Part shown: piece after piece, positions 1 through 9,479 of the stretch
Layout of the letters: each line of letters opens with the position of its first letter
Numbering within the stretch: the first letter of the stretch is position 1
NCBI GenBank assembly: GCA_003427395.1
Contig: BFEA01000032.1
Span: forward strand, 2,721,900-2,760,979
Direction: 5' to 3'
Origin: Chara braunii
Lineage: Eukaryota; Streptophyta; Charophyceae; Charales; Characeae
Length of the DNA: 39,080 nt
The notes under the pieces: generated by a model
Told to the model about the DNA's origin: nothing
Seen by the model: the letters and a program-made list of their open reading frames with translations, nothing else
Databases searched by the model: none
Translations under genes and position numbers: made by a program

Positions 1-87
<87 letters not shown>

Positions 88-179
88 ACGCGCGCGCACG
101 CTCCCACGCAGCGCAGCTCCCTCACTCTCCCGCGCGCACACACACACACACACACATCACACACACATGCGCACATAAA

Positions 180-218
<39 letters not shown>

Positions 219-222
219 ACAC

Positions 223-275
<53 letters not shown>
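1..275. repeat. Microsatellite cluster (TC)n, (AC)n, (AATC)n
   Basis: A pure TC tract fills bases 1-83. AC tracts lie at about 137-156 and 182-214, and a tetranucleotide AATC tract at about 223-274. The tract starts at the window edge, so its full length is unknown. No gene is visible here. Confidence 0.97.
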
Positions 276-522
276 CTTTTTTTTTTTTTCCTTTTAAAAT
301 TTTGCATCTGCATTTTTTTTAAACACCTCATTTCCCTGCAAAAAATAAAAATTCAATTCTAAAAAAATACAGGTGTACTCAGGGACCATATATCTCATGA
401 TAAAAAATGGCAAAAAAATTTTTTTGCTTTTCTTTATATTTGTTTTTTAATTTTGTTTAAATCGATTTTAGTTTTTGATTTTTTTAAAATCTTAAACAAA
501 GTCGGATTCCAAAAAAAAAAAA

Positions 523-557
523 TAGGAGTGTAAGGTTTTTCAAACCCTATACCCCCA
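523..557. repeat. 16-3-16 hairpin, copy 1
   Basis: Two 16-nt arms (523-538 and 542-557) flank the 3-nt loop TTC. Pairing has three mismatches and one G-T pair. The geometry matches hairpins at 25,705-25,739, 25,905-25,939 and 34,373-34,407, and the outer arm is related (TGGGG...TAGGGTTT when read from the second arm). Confidence 0.6.
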
Positions 558-659
558 TATTTTTTTATTGTTTTTTGACGTATTTTTAGGGGGGGTGGGG
601 GGGGAATATTGAAAAACCAGGCCACGTACTAGGCCTCATCGGCTGCAGCGGCCGAAATT

Positions 660-679
660 CCCGCGGCCTAGGCCGCGGG
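660..679. repeat. Perfect 20-bp palindrome
   Basis: CCCGCGGCCTAGGCCGCGGG equals its own reverse complement. A one-arm-altered copy (CCCGTAGCC joined to TAGGCCGCGGG) sits at 34,248-34,267, next to the shared GTGTCACA edge of the element. Confidence 0.85.
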
Positions 680-699
680 TGTCACATAGCAACAGTGTA

Positions 700-2080
700 A
701 TTGTTCGTAGGCCTTGGCCTATGCAAAACATGTGTGTGCGCCGACTATGACAGTCGCACGCAGGGAAATGGCCAAGTCGCACATCGTCCCTTTGCTAGTG
801 TCCGACCCATTACTTATTCCGCGCGAAACTTCAGGTGTAGCTTGTGTGCGAAACTGCTTAAGAGGGATGGGTGTGTGAGATAAATCATAATATTCAATTA
901 TGTGAACTCCTGCAACCAACTGTCATGGCGACACTCCACGCTTTACCCACAATCGCTCAATCCTTCGGGGGCTTCAGCGTTACGCACGACGTTCGAGTAT
1001 TAGAGATAAGATGTCGTGAAAGGAATTTCCTTCACGATATTGTACAGCCGAAGGATAAACCGTTCATCCCTCACGGCACCTCTGTCTCTTAGGCAAAGCG
1101 CTGTCAAGCGCATCGGTCCCACAAGGAGGACCCTCCCGACCGAGTCATGCAGGATTTTCAAAGGACTTGTCTTGTAGAGCGTTGCCGCTTCGTCCAAGTG
1201 CGTCAGCCATACCTCTCGCAAACCCCTACGATATGATAGGGTCACATGAGGTACAACTTTCCTCCACCCGTGGGAGCTCTCACCATCCCTTAGGTGGGCA
1301 TATCCCCACGGAGCTATCGAACCACATACGAAGGTTTTTCGTACGCAATCGCAGAGGTGGCACAACCGAGGGCATTTCTTATTCATTGTAGCATAGGGGG
1401 TAAGCACTGTTAATGTCCGAATCGGACCCATGCACAAATCGTCGTCCGAGGTGCCAATCTTTCGAACGTGATCCTACGTCGGTCGACTAGGACAGTCAAA
1501 TCTAACCACGTGATACATCTCACGGAAATAAAATCCAACTTCGTACGTAAATCGCCCCTAGTCTCTTTTTCCACATCTAATCTATAACTTTCAATAAAAG
1601 AATTAGGTGAGTATCGCGTGTGAAACTCTTGAATAAATATCACAGTGACATGAATTTTATCACGACTAGCCATACATGAATACGCAAGCGGTCGAGAGGA
1701 TGAAGTACTATGCAGTACCCACAACCACGCGATCCTCAATAATTTTGCGGGCCGCATTCGACATGCGTCATGAAGGGTTAATCTCTTTACGCCAGACAAT
1801 CCCAAGTACGATTGCGGGACATACCCTCTTTTGCACACTGCGAAAAGGAGGGGTAGGCGGTCTCGGCCCGTTGTGGCGGCCAAACGCCTCTAATCCTGAA
1901 AGTGGGGCTCCATCTTCAGAGGCCTGGAAACAAGTCATGGGGTTTGACTTTGACGGCCGCCACGGACCTCAACGTCCAACTATAAAAATCTAAAAAGCAG
2001 AAGTAAAAGGGACCTCATTTTCTCTTGGCACAAATTTACTCAATCCTTACGTACGATCAAAGTAGACTTTTCGTATACGC
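700..2080. other. No recognisable gene
   Basis: CpG-containing, mixed-composition DNA. Two moderately long open frames lie on the minus strand (1000-1437 and 1410-1883). Neither shows a motif I recognise, and their starts overlap in different frames. It may be an old, decayed transposon. Nothing else is supported. Confidence 0.4.
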
Positions 2081-2089
2081 AAAATATAA

Positions 2090-4830
2090 ATATAACGAGG
2101 TTATACAACACGAGGTGATCACTCTCATAATCACAGTGTGATTTCTTTCAAAATATACACATAATCGCAAGCACATCCAAATCCAAACTTCGACTCATAA
2201 AAAAATACATGCACTCACACCAAGATTCAATCATCGACATACCACTCACTACACGGGGTCAACTTCAATCAACCTCTGCACTCACACCCCTTGCCATATG
2301 CACACAAGCCTCAACCTTTGTCCAATCTTCCAAAAGAATCCACTCAGTCTCTTTTTAAATGACCATTTAATAAAAGTTTAGGTAATAACCCAAAGAAACA
2401 ATTCAAACCACAATGGTTAAGACCTTAGGTTGAGTAGCGAGAATGAGTTAGAGTTGAGCTGGAAACCGACCCGTTCTCAAAAGATAACAGAAGATGATCC
2501 TCATAGGGTCAACTTGAAGTTAGTCAAGCCACGAGATAATCTGAATGAAAATGACATGCAACACAACACAAGTCAGTGTCAAAGCTATGATTGAGTGAGT
2601 ATGAAATACTCAACCTTCCTACCTCACCTCTTATATCTGCCTTAAAATACTAGGAATTTCGGCAATATCTCCCCTAAAGCAAAGACATATTGTCAAACTT
2701 TCAAAGTTCTAAAATATTCTAACTCATCTACATTTCAGAAAATTTCATCAGCGCTTCCCGTAGGAAAAATACCTTTATAGAATTTATATAGGACTGGATA
2801 TGAAATTTAAAGGTGATCTTTAATTTTACAGAATCAAATTTTGTCTAACTCCCTGAATCAATAAAAATTTAGGCAGTATCTCTTTTAGAGAAGTAGGTTT
2901 CCCAGATGTATGCTAAGTCAGATATGAACTTAAGATAAAACTTGAATTTTGTAAAGACAAAATTTGACTAACTCCTTGGTTTTGCAAAGTTTTGTGTAAC
3001 ACTTCCCTTAGCAAAAATGTCTTTCCAAAATTTATACAAAGCCAAGTACAGGAAATAGACTTAACTTAAAAAATGCAAAAATCGAACCCACTTCTATAAC
3101 TCCAGCACGTGCCGAACATCTAAAACAACTACCTATCAAAGCTAACACTCATAACAAGTAGAGCTCACACTCAATCACATGCAAGTTCATACCACAATGA
3201 GTAAGTTGCCTCACAAAAATCCCAAGTTTTTAATCTCATAAATAGTTCATTGCCTCTCGGCTAGATAAACCTCAATACCCTTGCTTACATATGGCATAAG
3301 AAGGTTAAGCCAAACCGAAGCTACATTGCTTAACCTTTGTCTTTGTATACACAAACAGAAGATACGACCACTTCTCTTTTCATTAGATAGTTAACTAGAC
3401 CAAGCCGAAGTCACATTGTCTACTCCTGCTAAGTGTTTAATATCCAAGTTATAATATATTTTTAAATCTTTAATTTTTTAAAGACTAAGCCTGAGTCAAA
3501 CCGAAGCCACATTTCTCGGTACGCTTTAGGTTACACTCTTTATATTCTTAACTAAGTATTTTCTTCCTTTTTGTAATAAGCTATAGTCAGACCAAACTGA
3601 AGCCACATTGTTTGACTAACTTTATTCAATAATAAAATTATAATATATTTAATATTTATATAGTAAGTTATATTTTCATATTCTTATTTTATGTGTATGA
3701 CTTTAGACTAAACCAAACCGAAGCCACATTGCGTAGTCATCATTCCAAACCTCCCACAGGAAAAAATAGTACTTGGATCTGACGAAAGCCACATTACCCA
3801 ACTCTTAAACTCTTTCAACAGTCAAATTACCACAAGAACAACAACCAGACCTGACCGAAGTCACATTGTCCGGTCCGAGTAAGGAACAGAATGACATAGC
3901 ATAGTCAGCTAGGCCAAACACAAAGCCACATTGCCTAGCTGCATGGATAACAACTTACAGGGTATGACAATCAGACTTGATCGTGGCCACATTATCTGAT
4001 TGTCAAGAAAACGAACAATACAACATCTAAGCCCGACCGAAGTCACATTGCCTGGTTGTAAAGAAGACACGTCAACAAAAATTACAGCAACTAGACATGA
4101 TCGAAACCCCATTGTCTAGTTGCAGAGGAAAACATAATAAACAAAGAGATCAGGTCAAACCGAAGTCATATTGCTTAACCCTTTGGAGACCTAATCAATG
4201 CAAACAAAACTACATTTCTCCCACCTTCCCCCAATGCATCCCTCTTTGTCTGGATTCAAACAATGAAAATAGTACATAAATTTCACGTGTCCATTTCTTT
4301 TATTTACTCTGAATTAAGTTCTTAATAAACCAGAATCTATAGGGATACACACATACAGAGAATTCAGCATAGAGAGGTATATTGATAGGGGATTAGCGAG
4401 TTTCACACTAGACAAAAATGGTGTACCTGGTTGTTCCCTGTCTCCAGAACTCCTCTTGAGTTCCGGTAGAGCTCCCGCAATCAGTGGGTGGATCTCTCAC
4501 AAAGTCGTGTTGCGGTCTTGTGGGTTGTAATCCCACCTTCCGCCTTCCTATTCGAACCACAAATTAGACTTAGAGTAAGAAGAACAAGAAGGGGTATCAG
4601 ACTCTCGAGATACAAGAAGGTGCCAACTCAACTCGCATGAGAGAGCCTTGGTATCTTGACGTGCCTGAGAGTTCCTCAATGGTGGTCAAACGCGTAACAA
4701 GTCAGCCAACCGAAATCAAACTGATAAAAAAAAAAACCGTGTAGCAGCACCCTGACGGCTCTCCACTTGGTGGCAATGATCCTCTTGCAGAAGCCTGACC
4801 TTCCCCTTTAACCACCGTACTCCATCCTCT
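2090..4830 (+). repeat. Hairpin-array repeat, copy A
   Basis: This segment is colinear with 22,560-25,470 in the same orientation. Shared anchors in order are: GATCACTCTCA near 2115; CTTAGGTTGAG followed by GATAACAGAAG near 2430-2490; modules with AAATTT, GGCAG and TTCCC-TAG around 2650-3060; an array of small hairpins (3301-4180); TCCAGAAC...CGCAATC.GTGGG; and a 3' block with TTAGACTTAGAGT..GAAG, CTCGAGATACAAGAAGG and CAATGGTGG near 4560-4690. No long reading frame exists. The two copies are strongly diverged, so this is an old family. What class of element it is cannot be told from sequence alone. Confidence 0.75.
3301..4180 (+). repeat. Array A: about 12 hairpins with a conserved 17-nt loop
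   Basis: Twelve units carry a loop close to CAAACCGAAGCCACATT. Loops start at about 3311, 3401, 3497, 3593, 3714, 3779, 3851, 3915, 3977, 4033, 4097 and 4156. The loop is 17 nt in every unit except one of 18 nt (3915). Its flanks are inverted repeats whose sequence differs by unit. Perfect arms are AAGGTTAAGC/GCTTAACCTT (3301-3337), CAGCTAGGC/GCCTAGCTG (3906-3941) and GCAACTAGAC/GTCTAGTTGC (4087-4123). The 3966-4004 unit pairs GACAATCAGA with TCTGATTGTC. Other units pair at 5-8 positions, and the third and last units are weak. Unit spacing is 56-121 bp. Function is unknown. Confidence 0.85.
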
Positions 4831-5440
4831 GACTAGAATGCAGTTACGTTGTCGGGATAGAAACCCTGACAAGGGTATTTACCCTGTATTTTCAATGTCG
4901 GACACTGTCCGATTTCTAAAGTAAGTTTTGTTGAAAATATTTGGTCTGGTGAAATGGAAACACTGCTGAAAGGTATTCCGGCTTGTCTGCGATTGAAGAA
5001 ATCTAATTTATGTATCCGTCTATCTGCCGACAGACATAACGACAAGGGTGGACGGTGTAACCGGACACTCTTACGTTGAAATAGGGCCGGAAAGAGAGAG
5101 ACGACAGTGAAAACACTAAAATAAATATCGTAATAGCCGCGCGATTCAGGACTAGAAAGACAAAAAATTAGTCACGCCAGGGGTGCAGCGACGAAAGGAA
5201 GGGCTAACATGGCCAAAGTGTCGTGTCATTCCTAAAGGAAAGGACCGTCAGGGATCCGAGGGCAAACATATGGGATTGTCGGGCCTACGAGATTAAGCCT
5301 AGCCGGCAGGATGGCAGGGAGACTGCCTTGGGAAGGGGTAGGCAGACTGCATCTGCCTAGACCAGGGGAAGGCAGGACTGCGCTTGCCAAGGTCAGGAAA
5401 TAGGCGGCCTACAGGGCCGCAACCCTTCAAATAGAAGGGT
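4831..5440. other. No recognisable gene
   Basis: Unique-looking DNA between repeat copy A and the tRNA-like repeat. A purine-rich section at 5,300-5,400 repeats the word GGCAGxxTGC several times. Open frames are short and show no motif. Confidence 0.4.
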
Positions 5441-5548
5441 GGCAGGTATAGCTCACGTGATAGGAGCTAGCCCAGTAGGTACCGCACTCAACTTCCACCT
5501 AGCAGACGCTGGGATTGAGCCCGGCGATATGGTACCAGAGCTAGCTCC
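5440..5548 (+). repeat. tRNA-like (SINE-type) sequence with inverted ends
   Basis: TAGCCCAGTAGGTAC resembles a tRNA D-arm/A-box, and GGGATTGAGCCC about 40 bases later resembles a T-arm/B-box. The outer ends are complementary: GGAGCTAGC at 5463-5471 with GCTAGCTCC at 5540-5548, plus GGTACC near both sides. It does not fold as a standard tRNA with a 7-bp acceptor stem and CCA-proximal end, so a tRNA-derived SINE head or pseudo-tRNA is more likely than a tRNA gene. Confidence 0.45.
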
Positions 5549-5580
5549 TTTTTGGAGTGGCCAACCGTGCAAGCATGAAG

Positions 5581-5634
5581 CGTGACCATTTTCGGCCGCG
5601 AGATCGTCAGATCTCACGGTTGAAAACGGTCGCG
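5581..5634. repeat. 25-4-25 palindrome with transition-only mismatches
   Basis: Arms 5581-5605 and 5610-5634 surround the loop GTCA. They pair at 20 of 25 positions, and all five differences between one arm and the reverse complement of the other are C/T or A/G changes. A shorter related palindrome with the same CCG(T/C)GAGAT end occurs at 9733-9770. Confidence 0.8.
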
Positions 5635-5701
5635 TGGATACATCATGGCCCCTGCACAAGGATGACACGCACAAATCGAGGGATGGCCCAATTTTTTCCG
5701 A

Positions 5702-5732
5702 TTCCCTAATGGGAATCGAACTCGGGTCCGAC
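5702..5732 (-). repeat. B-box-like SINE fragment
   Basis: The minus strand reads GACCCGAGTTCGATTCCCA, a close match to a tRNA T-arm (RNA polymerase III B-box). No clear A-box is found upstream on that strand, so it is probably a fragment of a tRNA-derived SINE. A poly-A run of about 30 bases lies at 5811-5839 on the plus strand. Confidence 0.4.
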
Positions 5733-5807
5733 ACATCGGAGGGGAAGGGGAAGACGTCAGCAAGGCGTAGTACTGGCCGTTGGCTTATGCCAACAGCATT
5801 CTTACTG

Positions 5808-5840
<33 letters not shown>

Positions 5841-5959
5841 GGGAGAAGCAGACAACGCCAAATGACGCCTACAAAAGTGGCAGGGGACTTAGTGTCCCCA
5901 GAGGAAACCTGCAGGCGCCTATTGAAAACGGGCTGCCGTTTTTTTAGGTAAGACAATTT

Positions 5960-6231
5960 GTTTTTTTTTCTTTTCTTTTGTTAGATTTCTTAGTTATATT
6001 CTTAGATCTTCTTTTAAATTTTCTTTTTCAGATTTTTTGTTCGTTTCACGAGTTACTGGAAACGCCCTTTAATCGAAAAAGATAAACGGGCAATGGCCAC
6101 CTACCTGCAAACTGGCCACGCCGTTTCCATTGACAGGTGGAGCAAAATCGAATGAACCTACGTTAGAAAACGAGGGAATACGCTGCCAACTGTGTGTGTG
6201 TGAGAAAATGAAGGGGGAAAACACTTACTTG
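5960..6231. other. AT-rich spacer with splice-like signals on the minus strand
   Basis: On the minus strand this follows the candidate exon at 6232-6372. It contains pyrimidine/AC tracts ending in CACAG and CGTAG, and a GCAG/GTAGGT donor-like site near 6103, which could frame another small exon. No conserved protein motif was recognised. Confidence 0.2.
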
Positions 6232-6372
6232 GCGTTTGGCCTCACGCAACTTCCAACAATAGGATGAGCGAAATTGGGATGAATCTTTGCCCAGAACATG
6301 GAAATATACGCCTACCACCAGCACCTTCCCATCCAAAGTAGCCTGTACTTCGCCAGCTTTGGTCTGGACCAT
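6232..6372 (-). CDS. Candidate exon, weakly alpha-carbonic-anhydrase-like
   Basis: A minus-strand open frame (ATG at 6370-6372) runs about 47 codons to a good donor-type junction, CGCCAA/GTAAGTG, at 6231-6232. The frame then continues into intron-like sequence and stops at 6163. The translated core DGKVLVVGVYFHVLGK has the shape of the buried strand of alpha-carbonic anhydrases (DGK..VV.V.F..G), but the zinc-ligand histidine strand is not in the exon, and I could not trace matching neighbouring exons. It may be a fragment captured among repeats, a true exon of a longer gene, or chance. The hammerhead motif lies about 190 bp away, upstream on the same strand. Confidence 0.25.
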
Positions 6373-6562
6373 GTGTTATAAGAACAGTGGAGTCAGTATG
6401 CTTGACCACACGTGAATACACATAACCGTGCTATCACGGCGAAACCATATGTGAAATCTCGCCTCGACTTGAAACCTCCGAAAGATAAACATAAAGAAAC
6501 GAGGTGCGCCACAGCTGCGGCTATGGCACCGCCCACCCTCTCCGCCAAACCAGAGAGTGAAC

Positions 6563-6632
6563 GTCTGGCAATCCCCAACTAGTTTCGGTTACCGCCAGTC
6601 GTAGCCTCATCAGGGGGAACGAGATATCCGAC
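6563..6632 (-). ncRNA. Type I-like hammerhead ribozyme motif (PLE-associated)
   Basis: Read on the minus strand, the core CTGATGA (6613-6607) and GAAA (6586-6583) are both exact. Stem II pairs GGCTAC with GTAACC (one C-A mismatch). Stem I pairs TCCCC (6618-6614) with GGGGA directly at the core. An internal loop follows, then an outer stem GTCGG/CCAGAC with one bulged base (6632-6628 and 6568-6563). Stem III is minimal: A-C, loop TA, G-T, then T at the cleavage position (most known hammerheads have C). A short stem III and an open stem I are reported features of hammerheads in Penelope-like elements. Here the motif lies about 650 bp 3' of the PLE RT frame on the same strand. Activity is not shown; the U17 and the stem II mismatch may lower it. 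Confidence 0.7.
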
Positions 6633-6639
6633 AATTCCT

Positions 6640-7282
6640 ACTTTCTCGCCTATATGCTACGTTGGTTGTCGTATCGACCATCCTAATTCGTAGTATCGGC
6701 CCCCCGCAGTGTCTTTTCCCGCCTGATTCTTCCTCCGAGGTCCTGACCTGTTGCCTTTACTTCTTCGTCCGTTTTCCAACTTCGGCCTACCCCCACGCGG
6801 TCCGCAGTAGCTCAGTTCACAGTATCCTGACTCTCCAACATGTTTCTTACATCCGAAAAAAACGACCAGATACTCCTTTCAGGCCATTGCTCTTGGAAAC
6901 GGCGCGATCTTACTAAGCGCTCCGACATATTTGCCTCATGGTTCATAGCGCCCCTGTCCTCGTGCCCTGGTCCAGTAATACCTCAGATCCTACAACGAGG
7001 ACAAAAAGCAAAAAACAAAATAAAAAAACAAAAACAAAAAACACAGGTAGTTGCTCCGGGTTTGAAAAGGTTCCAGGTCCCCCGTGCTCCCATCCGGTAA
7101 CCCTGTGGCTGAAGCCCCTTCTTCCCAGGTCCTATTCGGTCCATCAAAAACCATTACCCATAAGTAAATACGTAAATAAATAAATAAATAAATAGCTACA
7201 CAGTTGCCTCGATAAATAATAATAGTCCATAAATATTCACTGATCCTTATCAGCCGTCCATATTTCTGTTTTCGCGCCTTCG
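6640..7282 (-). other. 3' region of the Penelope-like element, no clear gene
   Basis: This lies between the RT stop and the hammerhead motif on the minus strand. Frames are broken by stops, and no GIY-YIG endonuclease motif was found. It includes A-rich DNA at 7005-7045 and an (AAAT)n tract at about 7163-7193. It may be 3' untranslated or terminal-repeat sequence of the element. Confidence 0.4.
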
Positions 7283-9430
7283 TCACCACTTCCCCAGCAT
7301 TCTGCCCCACTTTTTCCATGTTGGGGCATGTTTTCGAATGAAATTATTTAGACAGCTATTGAAAATCTCCCTCGGGTAACTCTGTCTCCGAAGCTGTCTT
7401 TTCAAGGTCAATAGCCCCAGTCCAGCGAGCTCATCAGAGGAGGATCTGCTCTTGATCCTGTGCATAACGCTGGTTACTACCGCTTTCTTCTGCCTCCGGG
7501 TCGAGTAAGACTCGAAATCTTGCATTGTTCTGAAGACCAATCTCCCCTCTCCCCAGACCTGATTGAAGTTTTTCGGATAACATTGACACGTTACCTCATT
7601 CTTCCGAATTTTCATCCTCGTCCCCAGGAAATCCCAGTTTCCTCTTCCTTCATCAGTCCGTTTCAGGACCACATTCTTATCATACGCAACTTCAAATTCT
7701 TCCATAATACGTTGTTGTCTCGCTTCACCACCCTTGATTGGGCACCAAACCAGGATGGTGACGTCATTAATCAATCTAAACCCTTTTACCAGACTCCGAT
7801 CAGCGCCCAGGCTGGTCAGAAACCTCCATTCATTCATTGCACACAGTATGCATGCCAACGGGGGGCTGCTACTCTTCCCCATCGGTATTCCAACCTGCTG
7901 CTGAATCAGCCGATTGGAAGCAAACACGAAAGTATGCTTTAGCTCATGCTCCACCATATCCCTTATCATTACGAAACTAATTTTCATCCACCAATCGTCG
8001 CCTTCCTTCCTTGCAAACGTCGCCCCCTTTCCCCTCCTTCGTATGCTCAATTGATTCCTTCCCTTCTGTCTGTACCAGCTCAACAACCAGTCTACTGCAG
8101 TCAAGATCGACTCATGAGGGAGTTGGCTGAACATCTCCTTGATGTCAAACGCAGCTCCCCTCACTTCCCCTTCCCCTTTCCTCCTAACCCATTCATTCGC
8201 TTCCCGTACGAGGTCCTTCAGAAGTCCCGTCGCTTTCAGGTTGAAATGCATCGACTTCGGAAGGAGGAGCAGCAAGTGGTTTAACGCCCGAGCCACCCTT
8301 CCTCCCGCAGTCTTTGATGGTTCCGAGTAAGACTGGCTAATCGGTCGGAAGCGACAAATGTCCTTATGTTTTGGTATGATGTAAGGTCGTCCGCACCTCC
8401 CTTGGTTATCCCACCGCCCCAATTCCGTCAATCCTCTCCGTTTGTAATCCATTTCACATTTTACCAAGATTTCTGCCTCGCTTTCCCAAACAGCCGAAAA
8501 AATGTTGTTACCCCAAAACATCTCGCGCATTCCATTGGCGTAAACTACCGGGCACATTATGACTGTTTCGGCCGGATTTCTGTCCACTGTCGAGCACACT
8601 AGCCGGGTGTACCGCCCTTTACAATCCAATACTTCCTTTTTACTGTCCACCCTCTGGTCCCGTCGCCCGTTCAGGCATTTTATGACATCATCCAGTCCCA
8701 CAACTTGTTTTATCCCCATTCTTATTAAGCTATCATTTATTTCCTGCATCATTACCCGCTTCCCAAGTCCATTCCCATTGCTTGCAACATTCCTAGCATT
8801 CTTGACAAAGTCGGGTACGTGTTCCAGGTCACTCATCCTGCATTGCACATGACCCTCCCAACGTGGGAGGGCTTCGTCCGCACAGTCGCAGNCAACCACC
8901 TTCCGCTGCGAAGCAGCCCTATGGTTATGGAGCAACTCACCAACGNTGGAGTTCTTCTTCCAGGTCATCCTGAGTCGCCCACATGTGTATGCAGCCAGTG
9001 CATCCGGGAACTCTGCCCGGATCCTATCAGACACTAATCTCCGAACGGTTTGCATGGACACNTTNTGGTCATATGTAATAGATACACAAAAATTATTTCG
9101 GATATTAAACCCGAATTTCTTCCAAATCACTCCGGCTAGCGTGTCTCGAAGTAGATTTCGAGTACTTTGTCTCGAGAACAGGTTGGTTCCTTCAACGAGT
9201 TGTATTAATCTTCCGACATCATAGCTGTAAAGTTTCTTCTTATACCAGGGGTTCCTTATAACCTGGTACAACTCCCGCTTATCCTTCATTTTCGCGGCAG
9301 ACAACCTTCTTAACTGTAGTTTGATCAACTTGAAAATCCCCCCGGCTTCAAAATCCTTCCTCATCTCTGCCATCCGTTTCTCCGTGTTCCCACATCTAAT
9401 CAAGCTGTCACCCAACTCCTTGGTAATCAA
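7283..9430 (-). CDS. Penelope-like element reverse transcriptase
   Basis: A 715-codon frame with no stop. It should copy element RNA into DNA at chromosome breaks or ends. RT motif A is FDIKEMFSQLPH (Asp429), and motif B is GIPMGKSSSPPLA (Gly514 on), the form typical of PLE RTs. Motif C reads RLINDV, so the first of the two catalytic Asp is Asn555 (AAT), followed by Asp556. A later WDFLGTRMKI matches the RT FLG-type motif. A Cys pair (CDC) and LPRWEGHVQC lie about residues 180-200, N-terminal to the RT core. No GIY-YIG endonuclease is seen. The annotated first codon is TTG right after a TAG; the first ATG is codon 20 (9371-9373), so the true start is unsure and may be spliced. Four ambiguous bases (8892, 8945, 9062, 9065) fall inside. 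Probably a non-autonomous or dead copy because of Asn555. Confidence 0.9.
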   Translation of the reverse strand: MITKELGDSLIRCGNTEKRMAEMRKDFEAGGIFKLIKLQLRRLSAAKMKDKRELYQVIRNPWYKKKLYSYDVGRLIQLVEGTNLFSRQSTRNLLRDTLAGVIWKKFGFNIRNNFCVSITYDXXVSMQTVRRLVSDRIRAEFPDALAAYTCGRLRMTWKKNSXVGELLHNHRAASQRKVVXCDCADEALPRWEGHVQCRMSDLEHVPDFVKNARNVASNGNGLGKRVMMQEINDSLIRMGIKQVVGLDDVIKCLNGRRDQRVDSKKEVLDCKGRYTRLVCSTVDRNPAETVIMCPVVYANGMREMFWGNNIFSAVWESEAEILVKCEMDYKRRGLTELGRWDNQGRCGRPYIIPKHKDICRFRPISQSYSEPSKTAGGRVARALNHLLLLLPKSMHFNLKATGLLKDLVREANEWVRRKGEGEVRGAAFDIKEMFSQLPHESILTAVDWLLSWYRQKGRNQLSIRRRGKGATFARKEGDDWWMKISFVMIRDMVEHELKHTFVFASNRLIQQQVGIPMGKSSSPPLACILCAMNEWRFLTSLGADRSLVKGFRLINDVTILVWCPIKGGEARQQRIMEEFEVAYDKNVVLKRTDEGRGNWDFLGTRMKIRKNEVTCQCYPKNFNQVWGEGRLVFRTMQDFESYSTRRQKKAVVTSVMHRIKSRSSSDELAGLGLLTLKRQLRRQSYPREIFNSCLNNFIRKHAPTWKKWGRMLGKW

Positions 9431-9479
9431 CCCCTATTTTTGGCCCCATATTGTTCCCCTTTCCTAACTGCGATTGAGG

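Larger units (their letters stand above)
300..690 (+). repeat. AT-rich hairpin/GC-palindrome element, copy 1
   Basis: An AT-rich stretch with poly-A and poly-T runs surrounds a short hairpin (523-557). It is followed by a GC-rich tail with a perfect 20-bp palindrome at 660-679 and then GGGTGTCACATAG. The same parts (GTGTCACA edge, CCTAGG palindrome, GC-rich tail, poly-T and a 16-3-16 hairpin) occur in reverse order and orientation at 34,240-34,450, so this is a dispersed element. The right edge near 690 is supported by that comparison; the left edge is approximate. It could be a non-autonomous transposon or an LTR fragment. No coding capacity is seen. Confidence 0.6.

Noticed and set aside
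1000-1883. Two minus-strand frames of 145 and 157 codons as genes
   Set aside because: No motif, overlapping in different frames, and surrounded by repeat DNA; length alone is not strong evidence.
3301-4180. CRISPR array
   Set aside because: Conserved parts are short loops, spacing is irregular (56-121 bp), the variable parts are palindromic stems, and the context is eukaryotic repeats with no cas genes.
7460-9224. Plus-strand frames opposite the RT
   Set aside because: They are antisense shadows of the long RT frame.
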